Below are positions 29,880 to 40,429 of a stretch of DNA of 64,000 bases, piece by piece; within the stretch, counting starts at the first letter, position 1; each line of letters starts with the position of its first letter. The stretch comes from Nectonema munidae (lineage: Eukaryota; Nematomorpha; Nectonematoida; Nectonematidae): NCBI GenBank assembly GCA_030549495.1, contig JAUIRK010000227.1, positions 62,001 through 126,000 on the forward strand, given 5' to 3'. The notes beneath the pieces are model-generated. The model worked only from the letters and a program-made list of their open reading frames with translations, was not told where the DNA came from and made no database searches. A program made the position numbers and the translations under genes.

Positions 29880-32800
29880 TACTTCATCCATATCTATTTT
29901 TTGTGTATATTTTTTAAGATATGAAAGAATCATGAGATTTTTTTTCTTTCGTGAAGCATTGAACATCTTTGGCTCCTTAAAATTCGTTTGAGGCAAGAAA
30001 AAGCTCGTTCGCATGAAGCAATGCTTACTCCAATAGTAATTGCACCTTTGAATGAAAAACGAAACATTATCAAAAATTTATGTTTCATTTTTTGGAATTA
30101 TACCCACATACAAGTCATACACACTTTTAAATGCATCTTTCAAAGGCTTTAAAACAGTCAAAACATCACCCAAACATTCATTGTTTGATGAATTGTATTC
30201 TTTCATTAAGAAATTCTTTGCAACCAACACTTGGCTTTCAAAATATGCATCATGTTTTATTCCAAGATTGTCTAAAAGAGAACTCATATTAGTTAAGTTC
30301 AAAAAATCTGTGCTCCCAGGCCAAAGGTTTTCAATGCTTCTTAGCAAATTGCTTTGAATTTCCGAAAATCTTAAGAAATTATCAAAATAGATGAGTAAAA
30401 ATTTTTTACTAAAAAAATTAAAAATGTTTTTATATACCTATTATCCATTTCTTCTACAGTTTTATCAATGACTTCATTATAGATAATTAAATATGGAGAG
30501 ATATTTTTGTTTCTTTGTCCAGTTGAAGTCAGTATTATACTTTTTTCGAACTTTTTTGGCGTTTTCTTAATTCGTTTAGATGTATAATTTGTAGAAGAAC
30601 TATAATTATCACAAATTTTTATCAAGTTTTGAAACGATGTTTCATCGTTCCTGAATTTAGTTAGTTCATCTTTAACTGCGAAAAAAAGTTTGGAGATTGA
30701 AAAAACATCGCTATTGAGGCCCTGAAATTTTACATAAAAAATAGGTATAGATGAAGACGATAAAATTTTCATTACTTGTGCGTAGGTATTAATTGGAAGC
30801 AGAATTTTGAAGATGCTATCAAGAAGGTGTAAAACAAAAATAAATTTTTTCTTTTTTGTTTGTGCTAATAAACCTTGAGCTTCAATACTAAGCTCATGGT
30901 TCGATTTGTTAAAAGCACAAAGTAGAAATACTTCTAAAAGTTGGTCAAAATTTTCGATTATGGAATGTATTGATTCGGAAAAACCACTCCATCTCTGTTC
31001 AATTATTCTTTTTATTTTTTTGCCATCGTAAACTTTTGACACACTTGGTTTTTTAATAAAATTATAAATGAGTTTACAAACAGTTAAGCATATTGATATA
31101 TCATTTATATAGATCAGTGCATTAACAATTACAAGATGGAGTTGATGGTTCATACAATGAACATATGGAACATTTCGATTCAAAGCCTCTGATATTAGTT
31201 TTTGCACACCATTTTTAACACCTTAAATAATATTTGATAAACAAGGATTAATTTGATAAAACAAACACACCAACCTGACATACAGATGCTCCATCATAGC
31301 ATTGACAAACAATTTTTTCTTTTTTTATATTTAATTCTTCCAGCGTATTCAGCATACAGTCGGCAATACCTTTGGCTGATAAATCAGAAATTTTGCAAAC
31401 GTTTATCAAATTTTCTTTACATTCCCCATTATAATAGTACCTTAGTACCTAAAATTGAGTAATATAATATTTTTGTTTAAATTAAATTAACAGGGAAATA
31501 AAAGGTTTAAAGGCAGTTAACATTAAGTTACCTTCTTGCTTTTTAAATATAACCATTGATGGTAGTAAAAAAACTTCAATATTAAAATTCAAATTAGAAG
31601 GAATATTCCATTTTTTTAGAATAAATATCAAGAAAATGATGAAACTTTAGTACTTTTTATTATAGTAAGCTATTATAGCAATTTTATTTGATTTAAAAAA
31701 TCTTACAATGGATATGTTTTCATCATTATTTATATCTTTAGTGCCATCGGCTTTCAGACATAAAAAACTAACTTCATCAGAATTTATTTCTTCAACTACT
31801 TTGTTCAAAACATAAGAGGCTAGAATTTCAATTATTTCGTTCTGGATTTCAGGGCATGTATATTTGGCATTTTTTGGAATACTTTGTGTGATCTAGTAAA
31901 AACTTCATAAATTTTATGCGATAAGGCTAACAAAAAAATAATACCTCACGAAGCTTGTCATCTTTTTTAAGACTAAACTTGAATAATTCCAAGAATAAAC
32001 CATTTGAAGATTCTGATTCATTGTTATTTTCTTGGCTATAGGTATTTTGATCATGACCTCTGAAGGCGAGCTCATTTACTGCTAGAAATTGCACTACCTC
32101 TACTATTGCTTTAATATAATATCTTAATATAAAAACCAATGATAGAAATGGAAAATGAAAAAAAACATAAAGACAACCTATTTTTCTCTAGTTGGCTATC
32201 ATTGACTAGAGTGGAAACCTCTTTATTGCTTTCATATCTTTTTTTCCATCAACCCACATTGAAAATGACGTAACGTGAGTTAATGATTTTTCATGTTTAT
32301 TAAACCCCTTATCTTTGTCCAGGGCGTTTTTCCAATTTGTGTATGCGCTTTTCGTAAATACATCCTCCTTTTCATTTTGGCGCACTTTGAAATTTCTACA
32401 GCTGAAGCAGAATGCTGCCTTTTTAAAAATACAAAATTCTAACCATGGCCTTTTTTCTTCGAACCACTCTTCTTTAAAGTCGCGGACTGAATTTCCATAT
32501 TTTTTTGGGTCATATTTGGCAAGTTTTGGCTGATTCGCTTTTACATCATTTAATGTTGAACTTTCAAATTGAATGCGTTTATTTACTTTTGCACTATTAA
32601 AAAAAGAATTCAAAAAATCAATTTATATCAACAGTTGATTATTATTTGATAATCAACTTTACAAAGAAATATTATCCTTCTGTAAAAATACTGCTGTAAA
32701 ATTACGTGTTTTGAGAGCTTTCTGCTATCTCATCATTTCTACAAGACGCTGAAGTGTTACCACAGGAAGAGCTCTGATACTCATCATTTTGCAACATCTT

Positions 32801-32884
32801 ACTTTTAAAAACTTGGTCTATTTTAGCCTGACCTTTTATATTGGAGCAGACTCTCAATGCCTTTCTGTATGTTGGCATCCTCAA
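29880..32884 (-). pseudogene. hAT transposase relic A (ZMYM1/TTF-zinc-finger type) with introns
   Basis: The domain order from 32,884 downward is a short N-terminal leader, a TTF-type zinc finger region (WLEFCIFKKAAFCFSCRNF), YYIKAIVEVVQFLAVNELAF, the RNase-H core with FLCLKADGTKDIN, VHCMNHQLHLVIVNAL, and the C-terminal dimerisation motif SIASCERAFSCLKRILRSQR near 30,000. Canonical GT-AG introns that restore the family alignment lie at 32,594-32,705, 32,123-32,177, 31,893-31,944, 31,449-31,706 and 31,222-31,274 (112, 55, 52, 258 and 53 bp). A sixth gap of 29 bp at 30,409-30,437 is doubtful as an intron. One-base shifts near 32,215-32,235 and near 31,280, and a break before the dimerisation part, make it inactive. 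Confidence 0.85.
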
Positions 32885-33660
32885 ATTTTAATCTAGAATT
32901 TTTTTTATATATATAATGATAAACGTAGCTAACTAAAACTTACAAACTAACTCTAGCAGACTTCTTTTGTTAGAATATGAATATAAGGCGATTAAAATTA
33001 TTCAATGGCTATGCAACAATGGGTTGTATGAATTATATTGTTTTTATGTAAGCAATGCTGACATGAAAAGAAACAGATACTCTTCTGTAGCAGTGATTAT
33101 TATTGATGTGATGAAACATTTGCATATCCCCTCATGTCTTATGTGACAGTAGATACACAATAAATCTCGCCTCTACCCAGAAAAGCATTTTCACTAAATG
33201 TGATATTTTGTCAGTCAAAGGAAAAGGAGAAATTCATCATCACACTCATTGTCATCGAGATTGATCAGTTTATATAAATGTTATGAAATAGATTTATAAG
33301 TTATTGATATGTTAGAAGATGTGCAGAAGCACTCATCAGTTCTGCAAATCTGCTGATACATTGATCATGTGATAGATCACATTTGTTTCGAAAATACATA
33401 TGAAAATAAAAGCTAAGATGTGCAAAATTGGGTCAATGCTAGTTGTTATACATGAATATGCTTCTGTATCATCATAGTCATCCTCAAATCATCCTTATCT
33501 TCATACATCAAAGTGGTAATTAATCGGAAGCATATATAATTCTTAAGTATTAGCGAAAAGATTGAGTTGACAAACAGGATTTACATTTATACAAAAATAA
33601 ACTAAGGAGGGATTAGGTGGGGCAAAGAAAGTGTTTATAAGGGAGAGGAAGAAAGGTATT
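32885..33660. other. Right interior of the hAT element, no gene
   Basis: AT-rich non-coding DNA upstream of relic A. It presumably holds the promoter and subterminal transposase-binding sites of the element, but I recognise no specific signal. Confidence 0.4.
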
Positions 33661-33711
33661 TGGGGGGGGGGGGGGCACTGCCCCTCTTGCCCCCCTCTAG
33701 CTACGCCTCTG

Positions 33712-35526
33712 CTTTACCACACTTTTAACACTGTTGCTTAATTTTTTTAACTTATCTTTTGAACGCTTATATTTCTCTCCAGAAATTGACTTTAAACATT
33801 TGTCACAACGTCTAACTGGTCTGTTTTTCTTTAAAAAGTTTATACTTTGTATTGAACTGCTACTGTCTGATGATCCACATAGAGTGGAAATTTTAGCTTT
33901 GATTTTGCTAGAAAGACCATAAGTAGATTTGGATTTAATATAAGGAAATACCAGTGATTTGACAAGTTCGATGCCAAAAGAAAAGGCATAAATTTTTTTA
34001 AACAAAAAACAGTACGAGCATTAACTCTTGCCGTATCCAGTATGGAATTTCAGGCCTTCACAGTCCATTTTTTACTTTTTCTATTACACCAGGTATAAGA
34101 AATACGTTGATCAAACATGTCTACCCCCCTTTTGTGTAATCATAAAATTTATACAAGGCAGGTTTTTTAACTTCTAAACTCCCAAAATTGAAGGTAAGGA
34201 AGATGCAATCAGAATGTTCCTTTTGCTAGTTTTCCTTTTTACTACATAGCTACCTAGAGTCAACCATTTAAAGTTGTTTTTTCCCAAAAAACTTTATATG
34301 AATAATTTTGTCTATCATTCACTGAGGTTAACTCTACAGGAATACCTTTTCCTGTAGGCATAATGGTTCCGAAACAAGTTATCTTTTCTTTATATAGCCA
34401 ATCAATGAGTTTTAACGTTGTATAGAACTTATCCAAGGTAATATTTCTTCTTTCTAAACTACTGTATATTTTGACTTTTATGAGCTCTTTAACAGTTTTT
34501 CAGTACTTTCCACGTAATAAGGGCCTCCACCTTTGATAGGTTTGCCAGCATACACACTAGATTGTTATGTGAATGCATACTCAACACAACATAGTGATCT
34601 AAATAACAGACTATATTTACCTGGTTTAAGAGGACTACACACATTGAAGTTAACAGCAGTTCTAGATGGATATAATGATTCATCAATGGTTAAAAATGGA
34701 TTTGGCCTAATCTACAGCAGTTTTCGTTAAATATTTCAAAAACATTACGAAAAGCTGCAAATCTATCAAACTCCCATCTTTCTTTTCTAGTCTGAACTGA
34801 ATCAAAACAAATATGCTTGTTTAAAAAATAAATCTTTTCATGCTCATTGTGCATACGAATATAGGACAGCCTAAGTCAGACTATAAAAAGATAATTTTGT
34901 TTGAGTAAAGCTCTCAAATAAGTCAATCCTATATATGCATATTGCATACACCTCCTCAATATCCAAAACTTTTATATGAGGATACCTAGTATCGTTCAGT
35001 TTTTCCTTATTATTTTCTTCTATATACTTATTAGTATAATATATTATTTCGCCCAAAAGTGACTCGTTTAAAAATAAATTTAAACATTCTTTTGGGGATT
35101 CTGCTGAAACATTTTATTTTAGTCCTACGCCCCCTCTTATTATGTTCTTACTTCTCTGTCTACCTACATTTGTCGTTTTAACACTGGACCAAAAAAGTTC
35201 TTTATCAAAATCCCTTCATTTTTCTCGGATATACTACTAGCTTTTAATAAAGAAAAATAAGATTCTTCTAACTGTTCAGGTATTTTCTCAAACATGTTCT
35301 CATCCAAACAATCATCAATACATAACAAATACCTACGTCGAGCTTCTTGGTCTTCTCCAAAACTTCTTGTAATTCCAACAGACAAGTTTACTTTATTTAT
35401 ATCGTCTAACATTATCTTGGTCTGAAGATAACATTCTGTGTCACTCGCACTAAAAGACGAATGCCTTTGGGTCATGGAAGAGTTGAAATATGTTATAAAC
35501 ACTTTCTTCCTCTTCAGAGCACACAT
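33712..35526 (-). pseudogene. piggyBac transposase relic, main part
   Basis: From 35,526 downward the - strand shows an acidic N-terminal part, then fragments in several frames: ESLYPSRTAVNFNVCSPLKP (the signature following the first catalytic Asp region), KPIKGGGPYYVEST, PALYKFYDYTKGG, and the start of the Cys-rich C-terminus RRCDKCLKSISGEKYKRS near 33,790. These match the order of domains in piggyBac-type DDE transposases. Many stops and shifts are present in the middle, while the N- and C-terminal parts stay open. The C-terminus is cut by the hAT element. Confidence 0.82.
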
Positions 35527-35641
35527 CTTACGACGATCCTTCCCCCTTTCTTTTCCTCAAACTTCTTCTATCCGTCATTCATACTACAAAAAAAACCAAA
35601 ATTACTTTAATATATATAATTTACTTTGATTAGGCAACACT

Positions 35642-36126
35642 TCTTCTTATTCCTTGATCTCTACACCTTGTCCCCAAGTTTGGGGTCGGTGGCTGAGATC
35701 CGCTCTCTCTATTTTTTCCTGCACATCCTCTTCGGTCAGTTCAAGCTGCTTCTCTACCCCGCTCTTTGTTTGTGCGAATCATTACATTTGTTAAATAGAG
35801 CGGAGTTTTCTGGCCGGATGCCCTTCCTGACGCCAACCATTTTGTTTTTAGGATCGGAAACCCTTAGTCTTTGCACTTAATAGTACTACACCCACAAGGC
35901 ACTGGTAATTTGAAATCAGAGTTATTTCCTCCTATAGCAACTGCTGTCCAGAGCTCTCGAACTTGTTCTACCCGGAGCTGTAAATTCGCTTTCGCCTCCA
36001 GATCATTTAGTTTTAAACAACCCCGCTACGTGAGGCTGTAAGAGACGCATGTGCCCTATGAGGTATTTTATAGGAGAATGAGAGCTCAACTTCATTTCCC
36101 ACCTCGGCCTAAACAGCATTGGGATC
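35642..36126 (-). mobile_element. 485-bp retroposon with 15-bp target duplication
   Basis: TGATTAGGCAACACT flanks it at 35,627-35,641 and 36,127-36,141. On the - strand it ends in an AATAAGAAGAA tail. The element is GC-richer than its surroundings and contains GGCGTCAGGAAGGGCATCC, a core I recall from SINE/LINE 3' regions of many aquatic animals. It carries no credible ORF. It is probably a LINE-mobilised SINE or a 5'-truncated LINE 3' end. Confidence 0.8.
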
Positions 36127-36141
36127 TGATTAGGCAACACT

Positions 36142-37484
36142 ATAAAATGATGAAAATAAGCTGAACGCTGATGTTAAAACAAATGGTAATACAGAAGAAC
36201 GAAGTACGTAGATAAAAAATATAAGGCGATCAAAATAATGTGGCGATCAAAATTACACAATGGGTGAAACGCAATATATGAAAAGAGTATGAATGACATC
36301 AAATGAAAATACATTGCAACACATGAAGTCAAACTGCATGGTGTAACTAATGTCAATCACATCATGCACTGACAATGACACAAAAACCTCAAAAATGAAG
36401 AAAAAACAATAAATTTGTGTATGTTTTTATCATACGCTTGCGATCACTCAGATATAGATAGATAAACTACTACATAACATTACGCATAAAATGAAGCAAT
36501 CAAACTGCATGTGCACAAATGTATATTATATACAAAAACAAGTTTTTTGCGATCTGTAATGATGAAATAAAAGCGTAATCAATACTCGAGTGCAATCAGA
36601 TTATATGAGTGTAAAAAACTTGCATTTATATATTGTGAAAATCAGTCATATTGATGCACTGAACTAAAAATATGATTATATTTAAGATATGTACAATGTG
36701 TTGATTTTTAAAAAAAAATATATGTTTTTATTTTTGATCTAATTGAATTTCAAAATCCATAAAAACAGTATCTAAAAAAATGTTTAAATACTCAGTGGCG
36801 TATCCAGAAAATAAAGATTATAGAAGGAATATGAATAGGGTAAAAAGTTAAGCAAGATAACGTTTAACCAAAAATTAATCTTAAATAGTTAGGAAAGGGT
36901 GGAATTTTTTAACTATAAATATTTATAAGTGGAAAAATCCAAATAATAAAATTGGCGCCATTATATGTGAAAGTGATAGTATCTTGTGGTTTAGAGTGAT
37001 AAAAAATTTCTTATGTTCCAATATACATGGATTTCCGCTATGTTTTACATTCTAAAGCAAAAGAGTCTCGACAAGAATCGTTTTTCTATTTTTCTTACCT
37101 TATGTTTCTAATTTGACTTTGAGACAATGTTATAATGAAAAGTTGTAAAAAGTAAATAAATTAATTTTTGCTAGCTTGATAAATGTTTAGCCATTTGTTT
37201 TGAGCTTATCAGGTTTTCAAAGAACATTTTATTTCTTTGCGTATATTACATGCATAAACTGAAATTTAACAAAAGGTCATTGACCTATTTTTGGTCTTCA
37301 ATTTTTGGTCAGCATGATTGATTTGGTATAAAAACATATATTTCATGTAAAATTGAAAGAATATTTTTGGAGATAGCTTTTAAAAGTAAACCGCAAATTT
37401 GATTAACACTTATAGGTATTTTCAAATCCTAAATGTAAAAAATGAGTCCAGAAATGAAAACAAGATGATCGATTTGGTATAAAG
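36142..37484. other. AT-rich intergenic DNA with one hAT-type end
   Basis: No gene is seen. A single terminus CAGTGGCGTATCCAGAAA begins at 36,793 and matches the hAT family of 27,202-33,711, but no opposite end was found. The rest shows no structure I can name. Confidence 0.4.
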
Positions 37485-37680
37485 ATAGAAGAATCTCGCG
37501 GTATACAGGTTGGTGATGAACCATCGTAGTATACAGGTATATAGGTAATAACTTATGTAGCATCGTCTCCCTGAATGAGGTATATCAAATCTTACATCTA
37601 GCAAAATGTGAACAGAAAGTTGAACATTGTCTCCCTAGTCATTTGTACATGGAATAGAAACCATCGTAGTAAAAATATAG
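37485..37680. repeat. Minisatellite M fragment
   Basis: Same orientation and order as 1,126-1,320, including the ATGAGGTATATCAAATC insert. It marks the left edge of the second large repeat block (37,485-43,030). Confidence 0.7.
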
Positions 37681-38539
37681 AAATAAATTTGGGGTATTGT
37701 AAGGGAGTAGTTTATAAAGAAAAAAACAATATAAATTCATGAGGTTACTTATTGAGAAAAATTGATTAAAACACATATTTTGATCTATTTATCTTATCTT
37801 TAGAAATTTATAAGCAGTAAACAATAATAAAAATAATATTTATCCAAAACATATTTGTTTTCGAGGAATCATAGTGTAAATCAAACCCGCACTTAAATTT
37901 TGGAGAACTAAATCAAAAGTTATAAGTAAAAAACGAAGGTTAATTTATAAAAAACCGAAAACTAAAAATTTTTTCTAAAAATCTAAAAATAAATTTTGGT
38001 TCTGATAGTAGAGTGGTTTAATTGTCTTGGAAATTGTTACAAATTAAAGGTGAACATTTGTCAAAATGTAACAATATAAAAATCTACAAATTAATTTAAG
38101 GTATTGTAAGGAAGTAGTTTATAATGAAAAAAAGAATATAAATTCATGAGGTTACTTATTGAGAAACATTTATTAAAACACATAATTGATTTTTTTTGAT
38201 ATTTTTTTTCTTCAGTGAACACATCAATAAGCGTAATCTAAAATATTTGTGTGGCATTGAAATTTTTATGCACTAAACAATAATAAAAATAATATTTATC
38301 TTTAAATATAAAAAAGAAAATAAAATTTCGGCAACTATTTTTAATCGTATACATTATGAACTAACTTAAAATTTTGACGAATAATCCAAAAGTAAGCAAT
38401 ATAAAAACGAAGATTAATTTATAAAAAAAACGGAAAACTAAAACTATTTTATAAAAATCTACAAATAAATTTAGGTTCTGATAGTAGAGTGGTTTTATAA
38501 TTGTCTTGGAAATTGTTACAAATTAAAGGTGAAAATTTG

Positions 38540-38905
38540 CAAATTGAAAGCCCATAAAAATGCTTTAATTTGGTATATCGCATGTTACATTTGGTTGAGA
38601 AATGTGAAAGTTATAAGCGTTTTAATATTTGACTAAAATTTCAGCTAGGAACCTACAAATAAACTAAGCGTACACTAGCCCGATAAAATAAACCACAACG
38701 CGTGCTAAAGATGTGGTGAAGCGTATGCGAGATAAGAATTCACTGCGCTCACAAACGCGTAATGCAACATGTGTTAATCTTTCTTCGCATAGTTATGCTC
38801 TAAAATCAATCAATAATGTGATTTATTATTCGCACACTGTCGGTATAAATATAACGAATGCCCTTCGTTAAAAATTAGAAAGGTTGTATCTAAACTAAAT
38901 AAAAG
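38540..38905. repeat. Dispersed repeat R, copy 4, with upstream block
   Basis: Starts AAAGCCCATAAAAATGC and runs through GCGTACACTAGCCCGATAAA and the ACGCGTGCTAAAGATG core to GGTTGTATCTAAAC. Collinear with 1,672-2,050. Confidence 0.7.
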
Positions 38906-39179
38906 TAGACTAAGATTATCCAACAAAACTCGTACATTCAATCGACATTTTTCACATAAATAATTTAAAATTTATTAGAAAAACATTATACTGACCCATA
39001 AAAAGTAAAAAATAAATATTAATTTTCGAGAATTTTCTTTACTATGACATTTTAAAATGTAAAAAACTATTTTTTACCTTTGTGAATATAAAATATTGAA
39101 AAAATAGTATATAAATACATGACGTTAATTATTATTGGTATTTTTTGAAACTAGATAAAAGTTGACTGACCTCACATAA

Positions 39180-39385
39180 TCAAAGAATCGAAAAATGTTC
39201 AAATCAAAAAATATTTATTCTTTTTAAATATATCGTTGGCTCCCCTTACTTTTAAAATTGAAAGATAAACCTAGTCTTTAATAATTAATTTTTATCAAAT
39301 TATGCACATACGAAACTAAAAGTAAGGGGAGCCAACGATATATTTAAAAAGAATAAATATTTTTTGATTTGAACATTTTTCGATT
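39180..39385. repeat. Palindrome P, second copy (loop inverted)
   Basis: The same mirrored arms around GTTGGCTCCCCTTACTTTTA as at 610-817, but with the central spacer inverted relative to the first copy. A flip of the spacer between the arms is a natural outcome for a palindrome. Confidence 0.72.
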
Positions 39386-39935
39386 CTTTGATTATTCGAC
39401 AAATATAATATTTAAAATCGTGCAAATTGCAAAGTATAGGTAATAACTTTTGTAACATCGTATGAGGTAGCAAAATATGAACAGAAAATTTGATATTTTT
39501 TGATTTTTTAAAGAATATTTTTCGATTCTTTGATTACAGAATTTTATTTTGATTATTTGATAAAATATATTATATAGGTTGGAGATGAATTATCGCGGTA
39601 TACAGGTTGGAGATGAATTATCGCGGTATACAGGTTGGAGATGAACCAACGTAGTATACAGGTATAATGTATATAGGTAATAACTTATGTAGCATCGTCT
39701 TCCCGAATGAGGTATATCAAATCTTACATCTAGCAGAATGTGAACAGAAAGTTGAACATTGTCTCCCTAGTTATTTCTACATGGAATAGAAACCATCGTA
39801 GTATACAGGTTGAAGATGAATCATTGTAGTATATAGTTTGGAGATGAATCATCGTAGAATACAGGTTGGAGAAGAATCATCGTAATATACGGGTTGGAGA
39901 TAACACGCAAGTTGTCTACCCGCGTTCAACCGTAC
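39386..39935. repeat. Block S followed by minisatellite M
   Basis: Collinear with 820-1,480: one S unit and then M units with GGTTGGAGATGAATCATCG-like cores, ending CGCGTTCAACCGTACAGG. Confidence 0.7.
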
Positions 39936-39947
39936 AGGTTATGAGAA

Positions 39948-40115
39948 TATATCATTACATATTAGAGAAGAGTTTTCTAAACTCTTTATACTGAAAAAAT
40001 ATTTCTTCAATATACAAATAAATTTAGATGAGAATATATGATTACATATTAGAGAAGAGTTTTCTAAACTCTTTATACTGAAAAAATATTTCTTCAATAT
40101 ACAAATAAATTTAGA
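39948..40115. repeat. Direct tandem duplication of ~83 bp
   Basis: The segment with ACATATTAGAGAAGAGTTTT and TTTATACTGAAAAAATATTT is present twice in a row. In the first block (1,490-1,555) it occurs once. Confidence 0.75.
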
Positions 40116-40429
40116 TTCTGAAAGTAGAGTCGCTTTATAATTGGGCTGGAAATTGTCACAGAATATAGGTAAAAATTTGTCCAAATGAAAAAAGCTTTAG
40201 TTTAAATATCATCCCTTATCTCCTTAAATTTAATGCAGTAAACAATAATAAAAATAATATTTATCCAAAACATATTTTTTCGAATCAAAGTGTAAATCAA
40301 ACCCGCATTTAAATTTTGGTTGATTAATTCAAAATCTACAAATAAATTTAGATTCTGAGAGTAGAGTCGCTTTATAATTGTGTTAGAAATTATCACATAA
40401 TATAGGTAAAAATTTGTCCAAATGAAAGG

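Larger units (their letters stand above)
27202..33711. mobile_element. 6.5-kb hAT transposon with perfect 8-bp target duplication
   Basis: Left terminus CAGTGCCGTAGCGAG and right terminus (reverse complement) CAGAGGCGTAGCTAG, with CTTTACCA flanking at 27,194-27,201 and 33,712-33,719. Next to the right end is a G-run (33,662-33,675) and GC-rich subterminal sequence typical of this CAGNGNCGTAGC family. It contains two different hAT transposase relics on the - strand (28,720-29,770 and 29,880-32,884). It is inserted within a piggyBac transposase gene. Confidence 0.93.
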
